This document shows, piece by piece, positions 31,201-42,627 of a stretch of 64,000 bases of DNA. The stretch's first letter is position 1. Each line of letters opens with the position of its first letter. The translations under genes were made by a program, and so were the position numbers. Below the pieces are notes generated by a model. The model saw only the letters and a list, made by a program, of their open reading frames with translations, made no database searches and was not told the DNA's origin. The stretch is from Ephemerocybe angulata (Eukaryota > Basidiomycota > Agaricomycetes > Agaricales > Psathyrellaceae): contig JAACJK010000231.1 of the NCBI GenBank assembly GCA_013368325.1, positions 62,001-126,000 of the forward strand. Direction: 5' to 3'.

Positions 31201-33335
31201 ATGGATGCGCTTATTGCACGAGCAGACGCCATACGGCCTCTATCAGAGTTGAGGGCGGTCAAAACGAGAGATTCGGGGAAGGGAAAGGCGAAGGCCAACT
31301 CGAAAGGCAAATCGAAGGATACCTCGACGAGCAACAGCGACTACACCCTCCAATCCATCTCGTCGCACGTTAACGTTCCCAAATCTCTCGCACCCCTGGA
31401 TCCTTCGTCCTCGAAATCGAAGAACGACGAGGTCCCGAAGTACAACCACATCGCGAACAAGAAACTACGGAGCCAACTCGTCCACCAGCACGCGCTGAAC
31501 AGCAACCTCTCTAAAAATGCTCTCGAGACGCAGCAGAACCTTCTCTCGTTGGCCGCGGACGACGCTGGGTCAATACAGGTCACCGGGCCTCTCGAGAAGA
31601 CATGGCGGATATCCCAGGACGAGATCGTGGCGAGTGTAGGGGGCGAGGCGGCGAAGGGCAGGCGGGAGTTGACGTTTGGACCAGGGCAGGGCGCGAAGCG
31701 GATGAAGTGGAGTCAGAACGGTCGCCACCTCGTCTTCATCTCAGGGAAGGGCGGAACCAAAGTGAGCTCGGTCGACTGGATGGGCGGAAACGTCAACTGC
31801 GAGGTGGATCTCTTGGCTGGAAGCAATCTTGCGGGAGCTGGAGGGAATGGTGGTGGAGGAGAGGCGGCGAGGGATGTTACGTTCTTGCAGGACCAGAGTT
31901 TCTTCGCCGTGGCGCAGAAACGGAATGTCTTCGTGTACGACCGCGACGGTGTGGAAGTGCATCGGCTGAACAACATTATCGATCCTTTACGGCTGGATTT
32001 CTTGCCCTGGCATTGGCTGCTCGTCGCTGTGGTGCGTTCATCCGATTTACCGTGCTCACAGTCGCTCATTCAATTTAGACGAACTCTGGGCATCTATCCT
32101 ACACAGATACTACGACCGGAACCCAGATAGCCGTGCACCGCACGAAGCTTGGTGCATGCAACACCCTCACTCAAAACAGACACAACGCCGTCGTCCATCT
32201 CGGGCACCAAAACGGCTGCGTTACGCTCTGGACGCCGAATCTCCCCAAGCCAGCCGTTCAGATCCTCTCCCACATGGGACCCGTAACGAGTATCAGCGTG
32301 AACCCAAGCGACGGGGGCTCAGCAGGCTCCGTCAACATGCCCGGCCGATACATGGCGACCGCAGGACGCGACGGCAAGATCAAGGTATGGGACTGCCGCA
32401 ACTGGAAGGGCGTCGTGCGAGAGTGGACCGTCCGAGGCGCCGGCGACGTCGAGCTCGAGTGGAGCCAGAAAGGATACCTCGGTGTTCTCAGCGGCGGAAG
32501 CGTCAATGTGTACCACCCACCCCATATCGTCACCCCGTACACCGGGAGCTCGTCGTCCGCGGCACCCCCGCTCTACCTCAGCCACCCCATCCCCCACAAG
32601 CCGCTGCAGTGTCTCCGCTTCGAGCCGTTCAGCGACGTGCTCGCGATCGGGCACAACAAGGGACTCTCTTCTATCCTCGTTCCGGGCGTCGGAGAGCCCC
32701 AATTCGACAGCCTCGAAGCCGATCCGTTCGAGAACGCGAAGGCGAGGAGAGAGCGCGAGGTCAAGGGCCTGCTGGACAAGATCCAGCCGGACCTTATCAC
32801 GCTCGACCCGAGCATGGTGGGCAAGTTCGATTCCGCGGCGTTGTCGGCGTCGGGGAGCTCGCTGGTGGCCACCGCTGCGCAGTCGTTGCTGGACAAGTCG
32901 GATAAAGTGAAGTGGGGTGCGAATGTGCAGGTGAAGAATGTGGGCGTGGACGTGCCGTTTTCGCGGATGAAGCGCGTGGAGAGGTTGGCGGTGCAGGGCA
33001 AGCTGGATACCACGGGTGCTGGTGACGACTCTGAGGACTCTGACGTGGAGATGAAGGAGGGGGGTGACGGGGATAGCGATGATGAAGGAGGTCTGACTCG
33101 GGAGGAGATGAGCAAGAAGAGGAAGATGAGAGGGAAGAACAAGTCTCTGAAGAGGTACTTGAGGAAGCAGAGGAAGAATGTCGTGGATCCTCAGGTGCTT
33201 GCGGTGAGGGCAAAGGTGGATAGGATGAGGGAGGAGGCCAAGGCGAAGAAGTTGCAGATGAAGACGGGTGGGGCTGGGGAGGAGAACAAAAGGAAGTCGG
33301 CACTGGATCGCTTCAAGGCTGGAAGTGGGAAGTAG
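31201..33335 (+). CDS. utp7: U3 snoRNP / small-subunit processome WD40 protein UTP7
   Basis: Nucleolar factor for 18S rRNA processing (yeast Utp7; metazoan WDR46/BING4). Two exons, 31201-32031 and 32079-33335, with a 47-bp intron (GTGCGT...TTTAG), give 695 residues. The ATG at 31201 starts MDALIARADAIRPLSEL. Lys/Ser-rich N-terminus, then the family blocks: YNHIANKKLRSQLVHQHALN, FLPWHWLLVAV joined across the intron to TNSGHLSYTDTTTGTQIA, RTKLGACNTLTQNRHNAVV, LGHQNGCVTLWTPN, and WD repeats (GRYMATAGRDGKIKVWDCRN). The BING4-type C-terminus (FEPFSDVLAIGHNKGLSSIL) is followed by an acidic patch and a very basic tail (SKKRKMRGKNKSLKRYLRKQ), expected for nucleolar targeting. High-confidence housekeeping gene. 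Confidence 0.95.
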
Positions 33336-33691
33336 CGTACTTTCTGTTTCTAGACGATTGAATTACATTTGCTCATCTCAATTTATCTCGTCGATAGCTT
33401 CGCATGGTCCCAGTGCAACTTGAACAACTGGCGTCCCATCGAACGCATACGTGTTTGTTTAACCACCTTCCGGGTATTATGTTTCTGCTGCAGTCTCTGT
33501 TCAAAACTTGGCTTGCTGAAGGATATCCCGAGCTGGGCGCTTATTGGAGCCGATCATATTACACCTAACCCCATATATTCGCCCGATATTAGGTCATGCT
33601 GACGCTAAATCGACTCTTTGACCTCAACCACCATGATAAACTCGATTTCTCGACACAATTGACGATATACTGAAGCCCACTAGATCCGTTA
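33336..33691. other. Short intergenic stretch
   Basis: 356 bp between UTP7 and the Atg14-like gene, same strand; 3' UTR of one and promoter of the other. No further feature seen. Confidence 0.5.
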
Positions 33692-35836
33692 ATGGAATGC
33701 AGGAACTGCGAACTGCGACAGAGGCAGTTCTACTGTCGAACGTGTATTAAAACCCAGTGAGTACGAACCCCAATTACAGTCGCCATAAGCTTATGGTTCA
33801 TGCAGTCTCCGGGATTTTCAGTCCCAACATGGCCATTATTCTGCAGATCTATCGTCTGTGGTGTCATCCGCGTCAGTAGCCTTGACGAACACCGTACAGC
33901 CAGCTCGGAATGCCCGAGCACGAGTGGCTGAGGTGAGGAGCAGGATCGACGAAGCTGTCGCAGGTCTTGGAGGCATAAAGCGCGAATGCGATAAGAGTAA
34001 GCGCTATATCCCATATGAAAGTGTTTATATACTCAATTACAGACAGAGAGGGATAGAATACGAAAGCTCCGGGAGGATTTAGCCCAACGACGACGGACAC
34101 TCGGCGCCGCCAGAATTCTCGTCAAAGCAGGAACCCCAACGAGCCCCCCAACCTCTGCCATACCCCAAACACCCAAATCAGCCCCCTTCCTCTCCACACC
34201 CCTCCCAGACGCACACACATTCCAGCCCGACACCAGTGGCCCCCCACACCTGCCTCCTTCCCCCGCACACCTCGCCCTAACCCAAACCCTCGCCCGCGCA
34301 CGGAGCGGCCTCGTCCAAGAGCTCGTCGACGTCTTCCACATCGTCGAGGTCGGCGGGCGGCCCCCCGTGGGCGGCAAAGCGGGCACCAAGGGCGAATGGA
34401 CGATCGGGGGCCTCGTTCTCCCCGTTCCGGGCGACATCCGGCGGTACCCCCCAGACCACATCAACGCCGTCCTCACGCTCACGATCCACTTCCTCTCTCT
34501 GCTCAGCTTCTACCTCGGGATAAAGCTCCCGTTTGCTGTGAGCTGGACGGGCGGGAAGCTGGGGCTGGGGCAGCCGTGGATTGGCGCGATCCGCGGAGGG
34601 AGCGCGGGGGGTGGGGATGGGGGGTGGGGGAGGTGGCATAAGAAACACCCGTTACACCTTACGGGGCAGGCGGCGCGCGCGGTGGACAAGGACAAGGACA
34701 GGGACAAGGACGACAGAGACCGCCCGCCGTCGTCGAGCGGCGACAACTCGTCCGAGAGCGACGAGGACGACGACCCCATGGCCAGCAGCGTGCGCACCGT
34801 CAAGGCAACGAAGCGGCCGAGTCTGCCTGCGATCGACACGAACCCCACGCGTGCGCGGACGCAGAGCACGAGGACGGCGGTAACCTCGAGGCCCGGGCCG
34901 ACTCCCCTCGTCTCCTCCCCCCTGGCGTCCGACACCCCGAGACGCGCGACCACCCTGAGCTTCACATCTGCGTTTGGCGCCGTCCGCAAGGGCGTCGGCG
35001 GCGTCGTGAGTGCCGGAGCGGGTGTCGTCGGGTACGGCTCGCCCCTCGCCCCCGCACGCAGCAGAACCACGAGCACCGCGCTCGACGAATCCGCATTCCT
35101 CGTCCGCTCCCCCTCAACGCCCATACCCACGAGTCCACCACCACCCCGAACCACGCACACGTCCTCGCACCGCAAACCCCCCGACGCTCCCTCTACGTCT
35201 ACGCAAACGCACCTCACGCCCTCGACCGCCCCGCCGTCCTTCACCACCGGCTACACGATGCTCATCTACAATGTGTGCTACCTCGCGCACACGCAGCGCG
35301 TCGCGCCCGAGATCGGGCTCAGCCAGGCCGGCGAGGTCCTGAGCAACCTCTGGCGGTGCTGCTGCAGCGCCGAGCTGGGCCGCGTCGGGCACGAGAGCGT
35401 CGGCTGGGGGTCCTCCGCTGCCTGGGCGGCGGCGGCGACGATGACGAGTCCGACGACGTCTGCTACTTCGCCTGAACACGAGGGCGGCGCGCTGACGCTC
35501 ATGCGGCTCCCCCCGCCCACCCCGCCAACGTTCGCGATGGACTTTGGGCAGCTGCTGCAAGCTGTGAGCGGCGCGGGGGGCGCGGGCGCGCGTGCGAAGA
35601 CGAAGATGGCGAGGCGGAAGGGGTATAGTGAGACGATGCCTGGCGGGGTCGTGGAGGAGGAGGGCTTGGAGGAGGAGGGGTACGAGAATCTGAATGGTGA
35701 GAGTGTCATGCGCGATTTGCGGGGCGGGAAGCAAGGCATTGGCAGGACGGGGACGGGGAACGACCGAGACGGAGACGGCGTCGTTGACCCTTTCAAGGAT
35801 GATTGGGACTTGGTTGATGAGGATGTTAGTTTTTGA
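33692..35836 (+). CDS. atg14: Atg14/Barkor-like autophagy protein (PI3-kinase complex I subunit)
   Basis: Atg14 directs the Vps34 PI3-kinase complex to autophagosome formation sites. Three exons (33692-33756, 33806-33996, 34047-35836) give 681 residues. The N-terminus has the paired Cys motif of this family, C3-X2-C6-X8-C15-X2-C18 (CRNCELRQRQFYCRTC). A charged coiled-coil region follows (ARNARARVAEVRSRIDEAVA, then KRDRIRKLREDLAQRRRTLG across intron 2). A conserved helical block comes later (DHINAVLTLTIHFLSLLSFY), and GYTMLIYNVCYLAH with LSNLWRCCCSA near residues 490-540. The centre is a long Ser/Thr/Pro-rich insert of very high GC. The alternative within the same Pfam family is Vps38/UVRAG; the N-terminal Cys pair favours Atg14. 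Confidence 0.78.
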
Positions 35837-36538
35837 GTGCTGCGTGCGGTATACCACCACCACCATTGTGTATTGTTTTAGAGTTTGTTTTCTTGCTGGA
35901 CTGCTATCTTACTTGCTTTCTTTCGTGCTCATGTGTAACATACAGTGTATCTATAGATCTCATTGCAGAGCCGTACAGGTTCCAGCTTCGGTCAGAGGAC
36001 CTCTATCATGATAAGGATGCTCGCTTCGTCGGCTCCCTCCCCCGGACCGAAGTCAGATTGCGAAACCCACAACCCTGGAGATAGCGACGACGGCATGTCT
36101 TCCCCCTGCTCAACGTTCACCGGCACCAAGAAAGTTGTATTTCCTTTGTCCAATTCAACGACCAGGGGATATGCATATGTAATAAGAGACAGACAGAGAA
36201 CCTTTTGTTTGAATACCGAGAAAGAGGAAGTATAAGGGTCAAATACATGGCACGAACGACCGCCGCCCACGCCCCAAGTCCCCTATATGTCATGCGCGTA
36301 TGACATTGTATGTAGTACAGATTAGCGACACTTGGAGGGTTTAGTTTAAAACATCTTCATGGGCAGGCGAGTTCAAGTTAGAATTTAGAATAGAAAAGAC
36401 GATGGGCAAGTGTAACAGGAGGTGGTATGAGAATCAAGAATGTGCGAGCGTGCACTGGCGGCGGCGGCAAGACGGGTCAAAGCTGTGGTTAGAGATGGCA
36501 GGGGTGGTGGAATGGTGGTGGGGTGGGGGTGTAAACGA
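35837..36538. other. Convergent 3' region, no gene seen
   Basis: About 700 bp between the tail-to-tail Atg14-like (plus) and NAP1 (minus) genes; both 3' UTRs should lie here. Nothing else is supported. Confidence 0.5.
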
Positions 36539-38010
36539 TTACTGTTGCTTGCAGTCCTCAGGGTTCACCTGTTGTCCGCCAGCAGCACCTCCCTTCTTGC
36601 CTCGTCGGGGAGCAGGGGCAGCGTCAGACTCGGAGTCCTGATGACTTGTCAGCAGGAAGTCAGAAGCTGGAAGACGAGACACATACATCGTCATCGTGGT
36701 CGTGGTCGTGCTCATCATCATCCTCATCCAACTCGTAATCATCCTCATCTTCCTCATCGAAGTCGTACTCCAAGGCCTTGCCGGTGAAGTAGTCAATCGC
36801 GTGGGGGACAACCTAAACCGTGATGATGAGCAAGAATGACGGTTACGTGCTAACGGCTACGCGTACCTTTTCTTTGAGATCCTCGCCGATCTGGTAGTCC
36901 ATCTCGAGCTTATCCTCAATCTCCTCGAGCTCCTCATCCTCGTAGTCGCCGGCTTCAATCGACTCCTCAGAGGGGGGGACGGGAGGGGTGAAGAAGTTGA
37001 AGAAGGAGTCTGCGGGCTTGGCCTTGCGGACGAGACGGGTGCGGTTGGTGGCTGCAACAACGTCAGTAAAGAGAAACATCGAGACATCGTATTACTCACT
37101 CTTGTTGCGCTGCTTCTTGATCTCAAACTCGGTGGTAAGGTCCTTGTCCTCTTTCCACTTGATCTCCGTGCCGATGGCGCGATCGTACAAGAAGTCGCCG
37201 GTGAAGCTGACTTGGGACTGATAGACGTAGGTCTTGGTGAGGACCTCGTTCTCGAAGTAGTCGTTGGGGCTGAAGGTGAAGAGAATCTTGAATCCGGGCT
37301 TGCCCTTGAGCTCCTCATCGGTGTCGTCGGCGAGGTACTGGATGCGGATGTCAACCAGGCTCTTCAGGGCCTCGGCATCGCGATCAGTGATCAGCTCGCC
37401 AATGCCGATGTGGTTGCGGAGAGCAGTGAGCCAGAACTCGGGGATACCAGTGGAAGAGGCCTCGACATCCTTGGGAAGGGCTTCGTACTCCTCGTCGTCC
37501 TTGAGCGAGGCCTCTTCGCCGAGCTCGACCTCCTCCTTGGTGGCGGGCTTGGAGCCATTGATAATCGCCTTTCGGCGCTCGTACAAAGGCTGGGCGAGAC
37601 CGAGGTACTGCAACAGGGTCAGACGCTGCCGTTCATACGATTAGGCCACGCACCTTCCTCTCCAACTCCAAACACTCGAGCTTGTACTTGTTCTGGAGCT
37701 CGTTTTGCTTGGTCTGGATGCCTACCAAGCCTTGTACGTTGTGCTTGACCTCGACGGGAAGGCTCTCGATGTAGCCAGAAGACCTTCCGACGAGTCCAGC
37801 GAGTTTTCCCTGAACCATAGGGAGGAGATGAGCTTTAATCTCATTCAGATCTCCCTCGTTTACCTCGCCATCGTCCTCGTTATCTTCTTCGATGTCCGGG
37901 ACGGTCGGTCTTGAGAGGCCCAGGGAGATGGGGGCCTGGTTCAAGGGCGTATTTTGGGGCGTGGGCGCCGTCACGTCTCCTCCGGGGCCGATGTTGAGGT
38001 TGGACGACAT
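36539..38010 (-). CDS. nap1: Nucleosome assembly protein NAP1
   Basis: Histone H2A-H2B chaperone acting in nucleus and cytoplasm. Five exons (38010-37654, 37607-37100, 37051-36867, 36812-36687, 36637-36539) give 424 residues. The ATG at 38010 starts [11 protein letters not shown]. The NAP core is clear: [85 protein letters not shown], and after intron 2 [12 protein letters not shown]. Intron 3 is followed by [20 protein letters not shown] and the usual long acidic tail (Asp/Glu with HDHDHDDD). A final small exon adds a basic Gly-rich end ([16 protein letters not shown]). Length and order are standard for fungal NAP1. Tail-to-tail with the Atg14-like gene. Confidence 0.95.
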
Positions 38011-38895
38011 TTTGAGCGACGATGTCGAGGAGAAAGAGCGTTTTGGGGCAGAATGAATTCCGCGTGCAGATTACAAAATGTTTGAGCGGAGCCAGAATGC
38101 GTTCGGCAGATGCCGAGGGCCTCATGGGTCGCCTTGCGGTCCTTAGCACGTAAAACGAGCATGCGCAAAGGATAAAAACAGGGGATACTGCTTTTGCGGA
38201 GTCTCCGGGAGAGCATATCTTGCCGAGGTTTTATTCTGGGTATGAATCATTTCACATCGTCACTTACACGCCTCATTGATGACCGGTGATGACATTCAGG
38301 AGGAAATGAAAAGATCCACCTTGCTGCGGTGACAGAGAGGTACAATTATGAGTGAGGAGAGCAGGTCTAGTCCTTCATCACGTCTGCCGTATCATGAGGT
38401 CAAGGTAGCAAGATGAGTAGATCCGGACAAAACTGAGCAGGGAGAATGACTCGACGATGTTCCGGCGGAGCCTGCACGCACATGAACTAGTTCACTAAGC
38501 TTTTGACATCTACCGACGATTCAAGCTGAGCACCTACACCCAAGCTGAAGGGTTCAACTTTCAAGCACATGAACATCCAAATCCACAACGCCCTCCAAGG
38601 TCCTCGTTGAGGGAGAGAGGCCTGTAAGCGGGCCTCTAACCTATGTGTCATTAGAACTCAGATTGACTTGAAGCGTACCATGTGGTTTCATGATTTCTCC
38701 TTTATCGTAAGGCCTCGGAATGCGACGCCCTGAGCAAGAGGAGACCTGGGTCCTGATGGAAGAAGCGCCCAACATTTGGGTGGCGCCCAAAACCACTTTA
38801 TTTGCGTCTGTTACCAATCAAAGCCTTCCGGCTGTCCCACAGCAGCAACAGTGACGAAACCCATTTTCTTCCGCAACCACGACACCAAAAGCACC
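38011..38895. other. Divergent promoter region, no gene seen
   Basis: About 885 bp between the head-to-head NAP1 (minus) and the small TOM6-like gene (plus). No open frame with support. Confidence 0.5.
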
Positions 38896-39198
38896 ATGGC
38901 CAGACGTTCTGCACCCCCCTCAGAGACCCAATACCTTCCCCACCCCCCGCACCAAGGAAGACGTCTCAACGACCCCAACGAATCTGCATTCTCCAGGTCC
39001 GTATAGTTAGTTCTGTGACAAACACCAGTCGAACCAGCACTCTGACTCGGACGCGTTCGTGTTCTCAGGTTCTTGCGAACGGAAGTCTTTGCGCCTGAAA
39101 AGCTCCCTGGAAACCTCAGCATTGCCACCGGCGTCGCCGTGTTCTTGGGTGGAATCGCTGCGGTTCGCACCTGGGGAGAGCTCTTGGTCCCCGCTTAA
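38896..39198 (+). CDS. Small single-pass membrane protein, TOM6-like
   Basis: Two exons (38896-38996, 39069-39198) with a 72-bp intron (donor GTCCGT, acceptor CTCAG) give 76 residues. The ATG context is CACCATGG. The N-terminus is polar and Pro-rich (MARRSAPPSETQYL). The C-terminus reads FLRTEVFAPEKLPGN followed by one membrane helix (LSIATGVAVFLGGIAAV) and RTWGELLVPA. The layout (a short PE-containing motif, one C-terminal helix, and an end like ELL-P) fits fungal TOM6, a small subunit of the mitochondrial outer-membrane import pore. The family is short and poorly conserved, so the name is tentative; the existence of the gene is more certain than its identity. Confidence 0.6.
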
Positions 39199-42100
39199 AC
39201 CAGCCGTGTATCGCCCGTTGGCGACAGACATATAGAGCCGATGGGCAAAACCTGTGAGTACTCTCGGCTTCAGTGCACTTTCGATGAAGAATGTCACTCA
39301 CGGGATGTGCTACTTAGCTTCTATAGCTTATAATATTGTATAATTCACCACACCCCAACCTCAGAAGCGCTACTTAGATCTCATTGGCTGGTATACTTCC
39401 TCGTCCACTGCCACGGATTCAAAAACCCCGAGAACGGACACATATCTCACAGAAAGGCAATCTGTTGTCCCGAGTCGATACACGCGCCCACGCGAATCCA
39501 TGAACAGGCTCATCCACACGGGTAGAAGTCTCGCACAAGGTTCTATGTGATCTGCGCCGTGTTGCTTGGGGTAACCTCTACGAGAACAAATGTGTATTGA
39601 CCAAGGCAAACTGAATCAAATTCGCTCTCTACCTAATACGGAGAATCTCATGTAGCATGAAACTTCCCTCCGACTCCATCTGCTTCACGACAGACAGCTC
39701 CCAGCCTCAAGTCCACTTTCGCCTGCAGATCCCCGCAAATGGTTAGCCTCAAGAACTGGGGTACAAATGTATCCATCCAGATCCATCCTGACGGGTTCTG
39801 CCGTCAGGCTCTCATAGTAAGTAGGCTTTCGCTGCAAGCAGCTAGACAGACGGGGATCAAGCACCGTGCACGCACGATTTTGTTCCGTCGATGCACCATT
39901 GACTCTTCCCATCTCGCAATCTCCATCGGCCTGTCGATCAGGCCGACCGCCCCATGCTGACCCAGAAAGGGTCATCATCCATCCATCCTTACGCAGTTAC
40001 GCTATGTAAACGGTGATAGGTTGGCCAGGCGTACCTGCTCGTTCTGTGGCGCGCATTGCGTTATACGTGAGGGCATCGATCCCCTTGTGATTGGTGCGTC
40101 CTAGCCATTCTCGGGGCCCGGTATCATTGCATCCTCGACTTTCCTTCGACAACTCACCCTCGGGGTCTCCCGATGTTGCCTTGCATTGGCCGACGGTGAT
40201 CAAGGAAGCAAGCTTCAAAGTTGATCCGTTACACTAGTGAAAGTGGGTCGGCGAAGTCGATGAAAGTAGACAGGCTGGCCCGTGGAGAAGGCAGCTGGAT
40301 ATGCACCACGGCGATAGGTTGGGCGAGTCGCAGAGCTCAGCTCGAAAGAGGGTAAATTGTCGTGGTGTGCGTCCTTGTGATCAACCTGTCTGTGAGTCGA
40401 CGTTCCCTTGCTATCTTTCCTGGCTGATTTTTCATAAGGCCTTCTTCCTTCTGTCAGTCATTCCAGGACAGCCTATATAGCACAAAACCCTCATGAAAAG
40501 GCCCCCTTCAGTTAGTTGTCGCCCGGTGCAAGTTCATTTGTCCCTTTCACATGCATTGGTTCGCACTCTACTGAATCCACTCACCCGTCTTATCTCTCGA
40601 CCGACCAAGTTCCCTTTTATCGGAACCGTCCGTCATTCGTGTTGTAAGAGGCTTCCAGAATCCAGAAGCTTCCCCAGATACGTAACGCTCAGCCCAAGTA
40701 GCATTTCCCATGTTGGTGGGGCTGCTCAATCGATGACGAAGTTGTTGAAGAGTTGAAGAGAAAGAAGAACCGACCCTTTATTGTGTTCATTGGCTCTCAT
40801 ACAACCTAAAACCTACCACGCGTTGCACCGAGAAGACGGACGGTTGGTTGGAGGGATTGTGCGTCGTCGCGTGGAACAGGTGCGAATGTGCTTCGTGTCA
40901 GCGGTCAGTGATACTGATGATAATGTCCTAGTAGTATCAAGCATATCCAACGTGCTAAAGGATTCTACAAGTTGAGCCCGTAGCTCACACTTAAATCAAA
41001 CGCCCTGTCCAAGCAACACCACCGCGTCAGTCGGATCCACACACCTTTTCGGACGAGCGGGTGTATTCAATTCCCCACAATTCCCCATTCCCCTTGGGAT
41101 CTCTATGTAAAAAGTTGGCTGGGCATCCATCGAACTCGAACCCCACCCAGCGACAGTGCTTCTTCAAGTTCGTTCTCGCTCCGAAGTTCCTGGCATCCAC
41201 ACACAACATGGGTACATATGGACCATATCTGACAGAGAAGATCATCTACATATGTTCTCGTTCGTTCACAAGCTTGGTTTGGTACACCCCGCACTCGCAG
41301 TGACTCGGTTGCCGAGGGAGACGAACTGGTCGTCACCACATGACGGACTGCTCACCCAACCTAACCGGTTTGTATAGGCGGTTAATTCATCGAAGACGGT
41401 CTTTTCTCGGCAAGCGCAACGTCAGATATGCCAAAAACAAACGCGCCCCTTGGGCCTCGAAGCCACTGTATTGAATTCAATTCATACTCAGCAGGCGCCT
41501 GCGCAGGGGGGAGCTCAGGGCCTCGAAGCCACTGTATTGAATTCAATTCATACTCAGCAGGCGCCCGCGCAGGGGGGAGCTCAAATGTATTGAGTGATTG
41601 GATGATCGCCATGCTGGTCCTGGATTGTATTCTTCTCGTTACCGCATCCACTCTTAATTGATTGAATATGCTTGCTAAATTTATACTCTACCACCTTTAT
41701 TTCTGACAGGACCTTTCCATTTAATGTGACGCATAGTATAGCATGGCATAGCAATAGCCTTAGTCCCCGAGTCCCCGACCCAGGCCCGTGTATCCACCCA
41801 TTCTTCCGTCCATCACAGCGACTCGTGAATCGTGATCGCACCGTGGACCATGTTCTACCATGTTACTATGTAGTACGACTCGTCTGCCTCTAAGTGAGCA
41901 TCCAACCCCCGTTCTCTCGCCCCCAGCATCAGAAGAGAGCCGCGATTCCATCGTGGAACTCCTCTGCTGCGAGCCCGATTCGCCAATGGGTGCCATCATA
42001 TCTGTTCGAGTTACCCAAAGCGTCGGTCACAGTGGCACTCGTCTGGGTTCTAAGTACATACCAGGGGGTGTTGATGCCGTCTCGCACGTACTGACCCCAA

Positions 42101-42627
42101 CAGCAACCCCGTTCGAATGCTATCTGCGGCTTTTGAGCCATGCCAACCGCACTGATCATCCATGTCAGGTGGATCATTAGCTCGAAGAAGTAGCATTGAA
42201 GTTGTGCCATGCGCGAAGGACCAAGCCATGATCCATCCCCTGGGTTGACCAGCTGCAGCTGAGTGCTTCTCAGAGCTGTGCAAAATTCCCCGTAACAAGA
42301 TCGAGATCCAGAAGCATTGGCTTCCGGAAAAAGCGCCTTGCGCACGCTCTTGGTCCCTTCGCCCCGCATGCGAGTCAGAAATAGCCAATCAACTGTTGTG
42401 TTACCAGAGTCCGTTGTCCTAGCAAGCCAAGATCTCGTCAACCTGAGGCAGGCGGCTTTGAAGCTTCGTTGATACGCGCCCATGGAGAGGGAGAAAAAAA
42501 CGTAGATATTCATAGATACAAGAAAAAGCAAGGTCCCATTAAAGTAAAAACTGCTTCTCTTCCCTCGAGCCCCTCACTGGTGTTCCCGCACACGACCTTC
42601 TTCGCCGGTCTTCGTTCGTTCTGCATA
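39199..42627. other. Gene-poor stretch with a 66-bp tandem duplication
   Basis: About 3.4 kb without a supportable gene. A minus-strand frame at 41929-42513 is open for about 190 codons with possible ATGs at 42513 and 42483, but has no motif, signal peptide or splice pattern I recognise. The 66-bp direct repeat at 41452-41583 is listed separately. Confidence 0.4.
41452..41583. repeat. 66-bp tandem duplication (two copies)
   Basis: The unit starting GGGCCTCGAAGCCACTG is present at 41452-41517 and again at 41518-41583 with a single visible difference (T versus C in the GCGCCTGCGC/GCGCCCGCGC segment). Each copy contains the palindrome TTGAATTCAA. The near-identity points to a recent duplication. 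Sixty-six is a multiple of three and both strands stay open through it, but no gene is supported. Confidence 0.85.

Noticed and set aside
32156..33303. Long overlapping frames on both strands in UTP7
   Set aside because: Arg- or Ser/Pro-rich translations; UTP7 frame has clear family blocks.
34510..35866. Large minus-strand frames opposite the Atg14-like gene
   Set aside because: Shadows caused by extreme GC content; no start context, motifs or splice pattern.
41452..41583. Direct repeats as a CRISPR-like array
   Set aside because: Only two head-to-tail copies with no spacers, in a eukaryotic genome.
41929..42513. 190-codon minus-strand frame
   Set aside because: No recognisable motif, signal peptide or homology; could be chance. 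Mentioned in the gap entry only.
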